Assembly: GCA_947652605.1 (NCBI GenBank)
Contig: OX393582.1
Coordinates: 10,192,544 to 10,256,543 of the forward strand
DNA from: Elmis aenea
Lineage: Eukaryota > Arthropoda > Insecta > Coleoptera > Elmidae
Length of the DNA: 64,000 nt
Direction: 5' to 3'
Below, in pieces: positions 23,159 through 33,615 of the stretch. A program made the translations under genes and the position numbers. Each line of letters begins with the position of its first letter. The first letter of the stretch is position 1. Below the pieces are notes generated by a model, which saw only the letters and a program-made list of their open reading frames with translations, did not search any database and was not told the origin of the DNA.

Positions 23159-23714
23159 GATAGTTATTTTAGTAATATGTTTATTTACTTAGTATAGTAA
23201 TTTTATACCAAAGTTATTATAGGAATATGTTCAGTTCACCATTTAAATGTTCAATACCTACTCAATAACTGTAAGAATTGTAAACTTTTAATAAGGATTT
23301 TTAATTTAAAAAATAATGGTTCTTTGATGTCAACTATACCCACAAAGGATGTCAATTACTGGTACATACCGATTTTCGCTATGTCAATTACTGGTGAATA
23401 TTCCTATAAATAATAAAATAATCAGTTTCAAAAATGCTATCACATTACAAAAATTTTGTGAACACAATGAAAATATTTATAAATACACTTTTATTTTCCC
23501 TAAACCCAGAGTAGTATATGTCAATTTTTCTGAGCAATATACATTTTTTAAATTGTTCATCTTGTCTAAGTGTCAATTACTCCCACATTTACATTAATTT
23601 AATTTAAAAATATCACAAATTTTTGATTTTTTGAATTTTTTTGTAAGAAACTTGACTATTTTTCCTTTTTATAACTAATTTATTTATTTTTCACCCTACA
23701 CTATATCTTCTATA

Positions 23715-24392
23715 CAGCGTCATTTAAAAGTATGCAATAAATAAAAAAGTAAAAAATTTCTTAGGACTTTTTATTCTTGATTAAAGTTAGCGCATGACCG
23801 AAAACTAATTTTAAGATGAAAATAATTTCATAAAAAGTCATACGACACTAGATTTTAGCGATTTTAGAAATATTCGCAAGATTATAGTGCCCTTATTTTA
23901 TGATATACAAAAAAAAACACTTTAACTTAAAATAAGGGCACTTTAATCTTGCGAATATTTCTAAAATCGCTAAAATCTAGTGTCGTATGAATTTTTATTA
24001 ACCTTTTTTAACCAAAAATTAGTTTAAGGCCATGCGCCAACTTTTCTCAACAATAAAATTTTCCAAGAAATCAATAATAAAAAAGTTTTCTATTGGTTGC
24101 GAACTTTTTGAATGTTGAAATTACTATAAAAATCAAAAATGACATTTTGACGTTAAATTTTGTATTAAGTCATATTTTTGATTTCTAAACCATTTTCCCA
24201 TGCATTTGTTTTTATGTCTTAAAATAAGGACAGCTTAAATTTTTGAATATTTTTAAAATCTAGTGTCATATGAAATTTTCCATCTTAAAATTAGTTTTAG
24301 GTCATGCATCAACTTTTATCAAGAATAAAATTTGTAATAAAATCTATAATAAAAAACTTTTCCAATCGTTGCAGATTTTTTGAATGGCGCTG
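23715..24392. mobile_element. CAGCG-ended hairpin MITE
   Basis: Ends are CAGCGTCATTTAAAAG and TTTGAATGGCGCTG, with TA at 23713-23714 and 24393-24394. The interior holds a near-perfect inverted repeat of about 65 bp (about 23840-23903 against 23929-23992) with a loop of some 25 bases; both arms share 'ctagattttagcgatttta'. No coding sequence. Confidence 0.8.
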
Positions 24393-24394
24393 TA

Positions 24395-25466
24395 GATCTT
24401 TTGACCTTAAAATTAAAAATTATTGTGAAAATTTACAAGGGAAATTTACCGGAATACGTCTCTCCCAGAACGTTTGAATATACTAGTTATTTTCCAACCT
24501 TTTTTTAAATTTAACTTGAGTGTATGGTGAAAAATAAAATATTTATTTAAAAAAAAATATATATCTTGTTAAACAGAAAATGACCGAAACTTTTTGTTCT
24601 GAAAAGAAACACTCCGTATATTTTTACATTTTTGGATGCAGCATAAAGAACTACCTTTAGAAACGTTATCATTTCAGCTGCATTCACTCGGCTACTATTT
24701 TTATTTGTAAAAAAAATAACAAAATCAATTAAAATAATTAAATTGAGATCATTTCCTACTAAACTAGAAATGCAAAAAATTAACAATATTATCAATCTAA
24801 ATTCTTTATTTTTGACCATATATACAAGCTTAATTTTAAAACTAAAGGTCTAAAAATAACCCTGTATATAAATTTAATTTAAATAAAAACAGCCTTAATT
24901 TTTTGAATTTATGGATAAGCACAGCATTTGCAATTTTTTGTAATTTCAAATTTTACGTCACCTTAATTATCACTGAACTAATAAAATACATGATTAATGT
25001 ATACTGACATTCACACCATTATGCTTGCTATCATCCGCAGGTGGTTGGTTACATTTAACATGACAGGCGTCATATCCACGTATCTAGGTTAATCAAAACC
25101 CTATTACGTTATCTCATGCTTATTTGCTAGTGATTTTTAACCTAACCCACTTATCTTAAATAATTGCCTAAACAAAAACTATTCCTGTCTTTAAAATGCG
25201 CTTATTGTAATTTTTAGTATTGCATTTCCATCCGAAATTGTCAAGAAAACAAAAGTTGTCAATCTGGAAAAAAAGTAACAAAAAATGTGTTATTAGTTAA
25301 TATTTTACTTGAAAATATGCAACCCGTTAAGAATTGCTTGTTCATTGCCTGTTTTTGGAAACTTTTATATACAATAGTTAAAACAAAATACAAAACGAAG
25401 TGTTTTGTAATTATATTATACTTTGGCTGTTGCAATATAGAGGGCAGCAAAAATTCTTAATTTCTG
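24395..25466. other. AT-rich DNA with a decayed repeat terminus
   Basis: At about 24606-24645 'acactccgtatatttttaca' resembles the 'acaccctgtatatttttaca' word of the repeat at 63205-63680. A 90-codon minus-strand frame (24547-24819) lies over this region without a domain. From 24900 to 25466 nothing is recognised. Confidence 0.4.
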
Positions 25467-25640
25467 GATTCCAGATTTGAGCTTTCAAGCGATGAATCGA
25501 TTCCCGTGTTGCATGGTTCCATCGTTGCATGATTCCTGCGTCGAGTGATTCCAGCGTTGAACGATTCAAGATTTGAAAGATTCTATCGGTGCATTTTCCA
25601 GATTTGATCATTCCATATTTGAATGTTCCAGTTATGAATG
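25467..25640 (+). repeat. degenerate 16-bp minisatellite, about 11 units
   Basis: Eight 16-base units followed by three 15-base units can be laid end to end from 25467, with consensus GATTCCAGCGTTGAAT. Examples are GATTCCCGTGTTGCAT (25499), GATTCCTGCGTCGAGT (25531), GATTCCAGCGTTGAAC (25547) and GATTCTATCGGTGCAT (25579). Units are 50-80% alike, so the array is old. It has no evident coding role; a 66-codon minus frame crosses it. Confidence 0.8.
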
Positions 25641-26751
25641 GCTTACCATAGAGAGCTACTGACGAATAAACGAGAGTCTCAAAACTGCTTAGTTCGTCAT
25701 AGATAAAACGATTTTTAACTGATTTTTTTCTTTTTATTACATTTAAAATTAATTATACAAATAATTTAAACATTAATTTATCAATTATGTCTGGTTTTAT
25801 AAGATGATAGCGTGTGAGTTAATTATTGACGAACACATAGATTGAACTAAAACACATGTAATCAGACCGATTACTAAATAAATAAACCCATTAACATGTA
25901 GGTTGAGTGTAGCTGTCGGATGAACTGTTCAAGTTGGAAGTTCTCTAGATCTAGATGGCGGCGGGAGAGCGGAAACTTCTCCACTTCCGCCGAGATTAGC
26001 GGGGTCTTATCGATCTAACCCCTAATCAGCTTATTAAAGTTTAATTTGTACACGTATCCACACTTCTCCTCAACCTGGCCCGCTGTGAATTTGGAAATAA
26101 GGACGAGCTTAACGCAACATTCTACAAAACGAACCGTCGCGTCGCAACGAGCTCTGCGTCAAATGCCCAATTTTAATTTAATTACGGACTTGTATAACGT
26201 TGATTAAACTAGTAACACGAGCGTTAGGAGCTCTGTATCGTGTCCATTCAAGTGGCCCGGCGCGTTCGTTCAAAAGCGCCACATATTTTATCTTGCGAGT
26301 ACGAAAAACACAATTAGTAACGGTAATGGAAGAGGAAGAGAATGCCAGAAGTACGAGCGGAACAGCACGGACATAGAAAACACAAAATTGTGTGTGCGGT
26401 CGAGCGTTAAATAACAAACTTTTTCGCGGAGCAACCCGACCATTTTTCAAATATTGCTCGACCCAGTTTTGTTTTTTCTGCTTCGTCATATACAACTTGT
26501 GACAGCCAGTTCTTTGCCTCTTTAGGAAAGATGTAGATTTGCAGTTGTTTTTCGTTTAACTTTCAATTGTTTTTATTTAAAAGTTGCTATATTTCAGAAA
26601 TAACAAGTTGGTCTATTTCTTTTTTTTTTTTACCATCTTGCTTAATATATTTAAATATATGTTAACATTAAACTTCCGTCAAGCAAAGTAATAAATTGAA
26701 TGAGTTCAGACGTAATTTATTTGGTAGATATGTTACTGTTAAAGCATGAAT
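25641..26751. other. unique DNA with CpG-richer block at 25900-26520
   Basis: GC and CpG content rise sharply over 25900-26520. ATGGCGGC at 25955-25962 matches the core of the YY1/Pleiohomeotic site. A 105-codon minus-strand frame (26178-26495) lies inside but has no recognisable domain. The block could be a promoter, an enhancer or an untranslated exon; nothing in it is decisive. Confidence 0.35.
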
Positions 26752-27035
26752 ACTGGCAAATCTTAGGTTTTCTGGTAAATTTTAGCATTTACCATCTTGT
26801 AAAGTTTTTTAATTTGAGGTTTTACGTTTTGTTTGTTTTTTTAAACTAAAAATCAGCATTAACCAAGCTTTAACCTGACCCATGTTCATTTGGTCGGCAA
26901 TAAAGGGTCAGGTTAAAGGTTGGTTAACGCATATTTTTTTAAATAAATAAAGAAAATGAAGGTAATTTCAGAGTATTACTACCTCACTATGGTAAATGCT
27001 AGAGAACTTGCCAGTAAAACCTAAGATTTGCCAGT
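26752..27035. repeat. imperfect foldback repeat
   Basis: ACTGGCAAATCTTAGGTTTT at the left pairs with AAAACCTAAGATTTGCCAGT at the right, and an inner pair, TTTAACCTGACCC against GGGTCAGGTTAAA, lies near the centre. It looks like a MITE about 280 bp long whose outer ends are not clear. Confidence 0.65.
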
Positions 27036-27449
27036 TTTCGAGATTTTGCAGTAAAAGATATACATTGGATATGGTATCGTATTAATATCATAATTTGTAT
27101 ATTTACAAAATAAAACGACTTAACAAAGTAAATAAAACTCTTTTTGGATGTTTTTACAATTTAAGGGCAATAGAACTTGATTCTATTCATCAAAAGTGTT
27201 TTCAATTAATTCGTTTTGTTTTTTATATTAAGGTTTTTTTATTTGAGTTAGTAAATGCGAATTATTTTCCAATATTTTGCTTCACTTTATGTTTCCTTTA
27301 TCAACAAATAGCTTTATTGTAGCCATATTAGCCCTAGGTCTTTAATTACAGAATTTAAAAAACCTTTTTAATTACTTAAATGGCACAAAAACACAGTGTT
27401 GACAAATATTAAATTGCAGTGTTCTTCATGTTAACTTTTCATAAAAATA
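27036..27449. other. AT-rich DNA
   Basis: A 75-codon plus-strand open frame (27095-27322) is rich in Phe and Lys as expected from AT-rich DNA and has no domain. Nothing else is recognised. Confidence 0.45.
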
Positions 27450-27451
27450 TA

Positions 27452-28248
27452 CAGGGTGTCCCAATTATACACCGCCAAAAAGTAGGTGCATATTCCTGAG
27501 TGAAAATGATGACCATTTGTCAAATATTTTGTTATCCGAAAATGCTTCCTTTCAAAGTTAGAGACCTCCAAAGTTGCAAGAAAAAAAAATCAAAAAATCG
27601 ATTACGTCCTAGCCGTTTAAGCTAGAGCTATCAAACTTGGCCGAAATGTGTGGGTGTTTCCCATTGACTTTGTGGGATAATTAGAAAGAAAACACGTAAT
27701 TGGAAGTATGATTTATAGTCAGGTCATCCGCTTACCATCTTCAGAATTTTTTTCTCTGGAATAAAATTGAAAATGTAATTTGTCCATAAGAAAGTACGAC
27801 TTAAGAGGAAAAAATTCGTCTCTCTTTGTTTTTTGCTGTAAACGTAGACGTTTTCAAGAAAATTAGCGCTAAAGATGCATCGACAAACTCTGTTTATACA
27901 CCTCAAATATTTTTTTTACTAAACTTAGTTGGCTAATGTCATGCTTGACTTAAGGCTTGTTCATAATTAAGCGGATTACCTGACTATAAATCATACTTCC
28001 AATTACGTGTTTTCCTTCTAATTATCCCACAAAGTCAATGGGAAACGCCTAAACATTTCGGCCAAGTTTGATAGCTCTAGCTTAAACGGCTAGGACGTAA
28101 TCGATTTTTTGATTTTTTTTTCTTGCAACTTTGGAGGTCTTTAACTTGGAAAGGAAGCATTTTCGTATAAAAAAATATTTGACAAATGGTCATCATTTTC
28201 ACTCAGGAATATGAACCTACTTTTTGGCGGTGTATAATTGGGACACCC
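27452..28248. mobile_element. palindromic CAGGGTGTCCC element
   Basis: CAGGGTGTCCCAATTATACA and its inverted match TGTATAATTGGGACACCC define the ends, with TA on both sides (27450-27451, 28249-28250). The arms of about 280 bp (27452-27735, 27967-28248) are nearly identical, separated by about 230 bp that is not palindromic. There is no transposase. High arm identity suggests a recent insertion or gene conversion between arms. Confidence 0.85.
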
Positions 28249-28250
28249 TA

Positions 28251-29593
28251 TACATATACCTACTTAATAGCTGTTTTGTGCATAGTTTAAACTTTAAAGC
28301 TACCTAAAAATATGTTTCCTTGTATTTTACATGATTATTCTGTAATGAAGCTCGTGTATTATTCAAGAAAAAAGTTGTTTAATCTTAAAAATTCTTACTT
28401 GAAACAGGCACCTAGGTGTTGACACAAAATATTTACACCAAGACAGATTTTGGTGGGTGTTGTTTATAGAATTCGTTACATGTAGCTTTTATTTAGATAT
28501 TTCCTTAGCACTCTTGACACGTGTTTTTTGACACCAAAAATATCAGTTTTTTTTGTATTTCAATTTTAAAACAGTGGACGTGTGTAGCATGAAAGACAAG
28601 CTTTTACCATTGCGTGTAAATTGAAGTTAGCTAGGAACTTACACTTTTTTGTACTTCAATATTGTTACAGTGTATATTTCGCCTATAAACAATACTAAAA
28701 TCAATTGAAAATACACCTAGTAAACAACTTGTGTAAATTTAAAATTTGTTTCTGTGTTAATATCCAAATTTGTCATTAATTTCTTGTTAGAATGGCGTTA
28801 TAATTTTGACGAATTGGAAACTATCAAATTCCTTATTAAGTTACCTCTAACTAAAAAAATACAACAGAAGGGCACATGCTGTAATTTGACTCAAAAAGCT
28901 TAAAATTGTTTAATCCGGCACTGAATTAACGTGTTATGTGCGGTATTCGCTACACCGTTGTATTGTAAAGATAATATAGGCAGCCCATTTTGCACCTCTC
29001 GGATGTTAGGTAGCATATATCATCATGTACATCCGATAACTGCAATAATCTCGCATAATCGGTTGGTTGGTTGTTCCGAGTTCGTTCCCATTTTCAAGGG
29101 TACTAATGCTAATAGAACAGCACTTGGGGGGTGAACATTATTAATAAACAGCGGTAACAAAACCCCGCTCATGTACGTAAAGTGCACATACAATAAAACA
29201 CGAGTAGATAAAATAATTAAGGTAATATCTGTGAACAGATTCTCCCCAGTAGGTATCACACAAAGGTAAATTAATTACTGGAGGAATTTAATATCTCATA
29301 TAACGGTTGTCTACAGAAACAGTGGCGGCTCGTTTGTTGGCAAAAATCGGATAGTTCTAATCCTTGAATGTTCATAAACAAAAAACGAGAACACTTGTAT
29401 CTATGGTTATCCCTAAAAAAAACTGCTCTTAATAGAATAATTAAAAATGACAATAAAATGAAATATTACCTAATAGACGCACCGATTGCAGATTGGATCC
29501 TCAACTGTTAAAAAAATCCTTCACAAACGCCTGCATTTAATTTAGCAGTCGTTTTATGTCGCATGTTCTCTGGCCTCCAAAAAACAGAGCGTC
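28251..29593. other. unique AT-rich DNA with one hAT-like end
   Basis: CAGTGGCGGCTCGTTTG at 29330 resembles a hAT left end. A possible partner, CACGAACCGCTACTG, ends at 33193, but the flanking octamers do not match. Open frames of 60-78 codons at 28931-29453 show no domain. Confidence 0.35.
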
Positions 29594-30074
29594 TAAGGGC
29601 CGTTTGCACCGGTTTTCCCTAAGTCATAGCTTAGTAAAGCTCCACTTAAATCTAAGTGTCACTTAAAAATAAATTTCGTTGCACCGTCGAGCGGTCATCT
29701 GCCCTTAGCTAAGCGATGGTTTATCCGTTTGGAACAAGTTCAGGTGTGTATTTGTAAGGTTATGTTAACGTTGACAGGGGAAAAGTTGTGTTCAGAGTGC
29801 AGTAAGTATTTAGTATATTATAATACGAATACATTAATATGATATGTATTATTTAGTTAACATATACATTTTTTAGAACTTGATTTTTAAGATATAATAC
29901 AAACTTGCAATGGGTTTATTAAAAGCCTTATCTTTTTCTCTCTTTATTGATATTTAACTTAATATATTTATTTTGATCATTGATCATTGATCAGAAAACT
30001 AATAAAAATTATATAAAATAGTAAAAAATTGTTACTGCCCCAACTGTATAAATTTACCATTTTGCTAATTTGTA

Positions 30075-30107
30075 CTGATTTCCTGTAAATAATTTACAGG
30101 AAATCAG
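30075..30107. repeat. perfect 33-base palindrome
   Basis: CTGATTTCCTGTAAAT, one central A, then ATTTACAGGAAATCAG. The 16-bp arms are perfect. It lies inside the Harbinger element, upstream of the nested hAT. Confidence 0.9.
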
Positions 30108-30138
30108 CACATCAAACCGCCAAAAATTAGGTAGGTAA

Positions 30139-30959
30139 TAGGGTTTCTTTCCCGGGATCCCGGGTTCTCGGTCCATTTTAAGCTATTTTATATTTCCCGG
30201 GAAATGCTTTTTGTCCCGGGAATTCCCGGGATTTAAAAAAAGTGTTATTTTCGTTTTTTTTTTGAGCTAAGATCTTTGTAGTACTATCGTAACTAATCAG
30301 AAGTTATTATAAATATCTTTACTAATAGTAAATTATGGAAAAACTTTATTTTTATTTCAAAATAATTTTTCTCCTTTATATATTTTTGCTTTTAGTTTGG
30401 CGTAAAGAAGCCCGGTCTCCATGACAAATTTAATATCTTCAAAATAATTTTACAGTTTTATAGACCTATGTGTACCCTGGTAATACGAAGCAAATAGCTT
30501 ATAAATTAAATTTTATAGATAAAAACGATGTTTCTTTGCTGCTAGATGCTCTCAAGACAATTTCAACTACAGCATTAGAGACTGAGACCTTTTATACAGC
30601 AAGACTTTTTGTTAATAAATCAAGAAATAGACTAAGTGATCGAAGCCTAGATCACCTTTGTTTTTCTTAAATCACATTGCAAAAGTTTATTGTAAAAATG
30701 ATATTATAGAAAGGTTTTATTTCCCAAAGGTTTGTTTCTCTCACCAATATTATTTAGTTATTTATAATAATCATGGAGCAAAATGTATTACATATATGAC
30801 TTGGAGTTGTTTTTAAGTAATAAACCGTTCCCTTCATTTTTGGATTATTTATTTAAAAATATTGACATAATTTATTACATCCCTGGAAATCCCGGGATAA
30901 AGGCCGATTTCTTCCCGGAATCCCGGGATAAGCCAAATGGTCAAATATGAGAAACCCTA
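30139..30959 (+). mobile_element. hAT element remnant (nested in Harbinger)
   Basis: TAGGGTTTCT and AGAAACCCTA are the ends, with flanking octamers gtaggtaa (30131-30138) and gtaggtag (30960-30967), a duplication with one mismatch. Subterminal CCCGGGATCCCGGG-like words occur at both ends. The transposase C-terminus remains at 30470-30690. Confidence 0.8.
30470..30690 (+). pseudogene. hAT transposase C-terminal fragment
   Basis: The frame contains ISTTALETETFYTARLFVNK followed by SRNRLSDRSLDHLCFL. This is the C-terminal hAT dimerisation region, where a small residue/E-R-x-F-S-like motif is followed by R-N-R-L-S-D and L-x-x-L-x-F-L. A shift or stop after CFS ends the frame at 30670. The N-terminal BED finger and the RNase H-like core are missing, so this is a deletion derivative. 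Confidence 0.75.
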
Positions 30960-30996
30960 GTAGGTAGTATCTATCTTGATTGTTTTTATTTTAGCA

Positions 30997-31250
30997 TATG
31001 TCGAAAGAAAAAAAAAACCGCGTGGTTCGAATTATACCAATGCAGAAAAAAAATTGTTATTAAATTTAGTTGCAGAAAAGAAAGTCACATTAAAAACAAA
31101 AAATCGAACCATACAATGTGGAAAGATAAAGAAGAAGTTTGGAAAATAATTGCTACAAAATTTAATTTAATATCTCCCAATAGCTTCTACAGAGATGTTG
31201 TATCTTTAATTTGGTCAAGAATTTCGGTACTTTTTTTTAACCTAAATCTT
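30997..31250 (+). pseudogene. Myb/SANT-like DNA-binding protein remnant of Harbinger
   Basis: After a poly-A run that shifts the frame, the sequence reads RGSNYTNAEKKLLLNLVAEK, then W-K-D-K-E-E-V-W and KIIATKFN. This is the Myb/SANT-like trihelix pattern (spaced Trp or aromatic residues, a basic first helix) found in the accessory protein of PIF/Harbinger transposons, which brings the nuclease to DNA. The start ATG lies just before the poly-A tract at about 30997, so the frame is broken at once. The segment ends near a possible donor; no second exon is certain. Confidence 0.7.
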
Positions 31251-31570
31251 TAAAATTGCACTCATCCATAATTTCAAAGTAATTTTGTCGTAGATAATTT
31301 TTTTCTAGGAAAACCGAATTCTATGAGCTCTAGAATGTCGCTTTCATCATCGAAATATTCGTCCAAATCCATTTTATTCACTCACAATGGTAATATAACG
31401 TATATTTAACTGCCACTTAACTTTTAAGCCGTACCCAAAGTGACGCTTAGTTTAAGGATCACTATTTGAAATTTAAGTCTCGCTTAAATTACGGTGCAAC
31501 GAAATAAGTGTCGCTTAAGGGATTTAAGCTTCACTTAAATTTTAAGTGAAACCGGTGCAAACGGCCCTAA

Positions 31571-32069
31571 GAAGTTTATACGAAACTTTTTGATAACGGT
31601 GCACACCAAAGTTTTTCCAGAATAGTGAGATGCGTCGAAGCTTGCATTTTTATGTGTCCACGCGCCAAGAGAGTTGTGTATGAATTCACGAAGGTGTGAA
31701 AGCTGCAATGGCCTAAGGGCAGCAAACAATGACGATGGTCAGGCTCTATCAGAGGGCGGCAAAGAGGCATGCCCTGGCCTCACAATTTTAGGGGGCCTCA
31801 CAATGTTTTACTTGAACTGAAAAAAACTGTACTAATTTCAAAAAGCGGGAGACATCAGTGTGAAGCGGGACGGGTTTAAGAACAATTCAAGAAAGCGAGG
31901 AGCTTTTTTTAGCCACACTCTGTCCCGGGTCTTGTGTTTTCTCTGACAGTTCCTGACGACAGTAATATAATGCAGTTTTCTTCAGGATACGAGCCTGGTC
32001 AATGCCAGAATAGTGCACAGAGAATACTTTTAGTTTAGTTTATCATAAAAGTACGAATATCTAAGCATT
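31571..32069. other. decayed repeat-like DNA
   Basis: 'gggcggcaaagaggcatgcc' at about 31754 and 'aattttagggggcctcac' resemble hAT subterminal sequence, but no end or duplication is clear. Two minus-strand frames of 64 codons overlap here without a domain. Confidence 0.3.
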
Positions 32070-32345
32070 GAAATAACAGACCATGCAAAAATCAACAAGG
32101 AAATTAGAAACTGAACAGGACAATGAAAAGCCATCATTAGACGACCGCATGGCCTATTATAGCACCGAAATTTAATAAAAATACGAAAGTTATAAAGTCA
32201 ATAAAACTCAAACACTAAGATGGTATGGGCACATACCAAGAATGGATGAAGACGGATGGCCCCAAAAAATGTAAAATTGGGTGCCGCCACATACAAGAAG
32301 AAGAGACCGACCAAGAAATAATAGAATCACGAAGTAAAGGAAGCA
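32070..32345 (+). pseudogene. non-LTR polyprotein C-terminal fragment
   Basis: The plus strand encodes LRWYGHIPRMDEDGWPQKM followed, after a stop, by a basic RRRDRPRNN segment. This is the W-x-GH-x-x-RM block of insect non-LTR elements. Several stops interrupt it. It sits immediately upstream of a fragment from an earlier part of the same kind of protein, so order has been rearranged. Confidence 0.65.
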
Positions 32346-32516
32346 ATGGCACCATATTTTATTCACTATGTTTTACGGGCTCAGGAGTATGATGATTTAA
32401 ACATTTTAAACTATAAAACGAGAAAACTTATTGAAGAATACAGGAAATGGGGTTTAGAAGTGAATTTTCAAAAGACTAAATATATGTGTATAGGTGGAAA
32501 ACAACAAAACCTAATA
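32346..32516 (+). pseudogene. non-LTR reverse transcriptase middle fragment
   Basis: Encodes RAQEYDDLNILNYKTRKLIE and EYRKWGLEVNFQKTKYMCIG, which correspond to the polymerase region just after the catalytic aspartates (palm and start of thumb). The preceding FADD motif is not preserved. It joins head to head at about 32517 with a minus-strand fragment from the front of the polymerase domain. Confidence 0.8.
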
Positions 32517-32717
32517 CTAGAATATTTCTTTCAGCGTTCTTTCTAGTTTAGTTCTTAACCGTTTTTCGAGTATTCTTTCATATGCTTTGGCTACCGTACT
32601 TGTTAACGTAATCCCCCTATAATTCTGGCAATCCTTGATGTCTCCTTTTTTGTGTATGGGTGTAATAATACCTATTCTCAACTCTTCTGGTGCATCTTTT
32701 TTCAATACTTCATTCAT
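32517..32717 (-). pseudogene. non-LTR reverse transcriptase N-terminal fragment
   Basis: The minus frame has PEELRIGIITPIHKKGDIKD and CQNYRGITLTSTVAKAYERI, the entry motifs of non-LTR polymerase (I-P-x-x-K-K-G-D and N-Y-R-G-I-T-L). It ends abruptly at the inversion junction with the plus-strand fragment. The first Met is probably not a true start. Confidence 0.85.
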
Positions 32718-33615
32718 TATGTCTAAGTTCTTGTAAAGCTACTTCAGGCAACGCTTTAAGTAATAAATAAGTTGAATCGTACAACCCTAATATTTTTTCT
32801 TTGTTTTTGGGATATTTTAGCAACTGGGTTTAATATGTACATTTCAATCCATATTCTTACTAAGCATGTAAAAACACACTTCTTATTTTATTTAACCAGT
32901 ATTACCTCTAACGGATTTTGAGATCCCCAAGTTCTTGATGTTAAAACGTACCAACAAATGTTTATTGACATCCTTCAGTGGTTCTCCAGTTATAACAGAA
33001 AACTGATAGACATACAAACATTTAAAAAAATATATTTATTTGGATTAATAAGTAGTTTTGACTGTATTACAGAATATTATGCTTCCACATAATGGTGCTC
33101 TTAATTACATTGGTGAAAATTTACCGTGTAATACAAATGGTATTGGAAAAACTGTTTAGCAGCCCTAAATATTTTATCCACGAACCGCTACTGAATGTAA
33201 ACTAAATAACTTCTCACGTGAGGCGTCCAAAACAATCGCTTTACAATGTTGCATACACGAAGCATATTTTTCTCTGTATTGTACTAAACTTATGATTTTC
33301 GTGCGACAATAAGCAAGGCAGAAAGTTAAATTAAGTCACGTTTGTCCTAGTAAAAGACTCGTCGCTACAATACCGTATCATCACAATTTATCAATGCTCT
33401 GCATCGCTACAGCTAATTTGTAAGGAAATTGTAAGATGTGTTAAGATACAACGCGTTGTAAAGGGATTACAAATTTTTCATCCCACATTCAGGAAATAGT
33501 CGACATCTATTTTTGTGCATAATAATGTTGGAATGTATTTTTCTGTGACAGCTCCTTTATTTAATTCTTTAAGTAGTAACTCCACCCGAAAAAGTGATTT
33601 AATAACTTAATATAC
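32718..33615. other. AT-rich DNA
   Basis: Only the possible hAT right end at 33179-33193 is notable. No coding domain is visible. Confidence 0.4.

Larger units (their letters stand above)
22184..23588 (+). mobile_element. pogo-like DNA transposon remnant with pipsqueak HTH, copy 1
   Basis: The ends AATGTGGGTATAATTGACAC and GTGTCAATTACTCCCACATT are inverted relatives flanked by TA (22182-22183 and 23589-23590), as in Tc1/mariner/pogo elements. The 1405-bp interior keeps a transposase N-terminus (22681 on) and a C-terminal piece (about 22905-23158), but no DDE catalytic core. TGTCAAYTA-type words occur repeatedly near both ends. A second copy in the opposite orientation lies at 52389-53811. 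Confidence 0.85.
29597..31567 (+). mobile_element. PIF/Harbinger element with Myb-like gene remnant and nested hAT
   Basis: GGGCCGTTTGCACCGGTTTT and its inverted match ACCGGTGCAAACGGCCC are flanked on both sides by TAA (29594-29596, 31568-31570), the 3-bp duplication of PIF/Harbinger. Long subterminal copies of 'cacttaaat' and 'taagtg' words occur at both ends. It carries the Myb/SANT-like accessory gene remnant (30997-31250) but no nuclease gene. A hAT remnant is inserted at 30139-30959. Confidence 0.85.

Noticed and set aside
29330..33193. A 3.9-kb hAT element from CAGTGGCGGCTCG to CGAACCGCTACTG
   Set aside because: The ends are only loosely alike, and the flanking octamers tacagaaa and aatgtaaa do not match.
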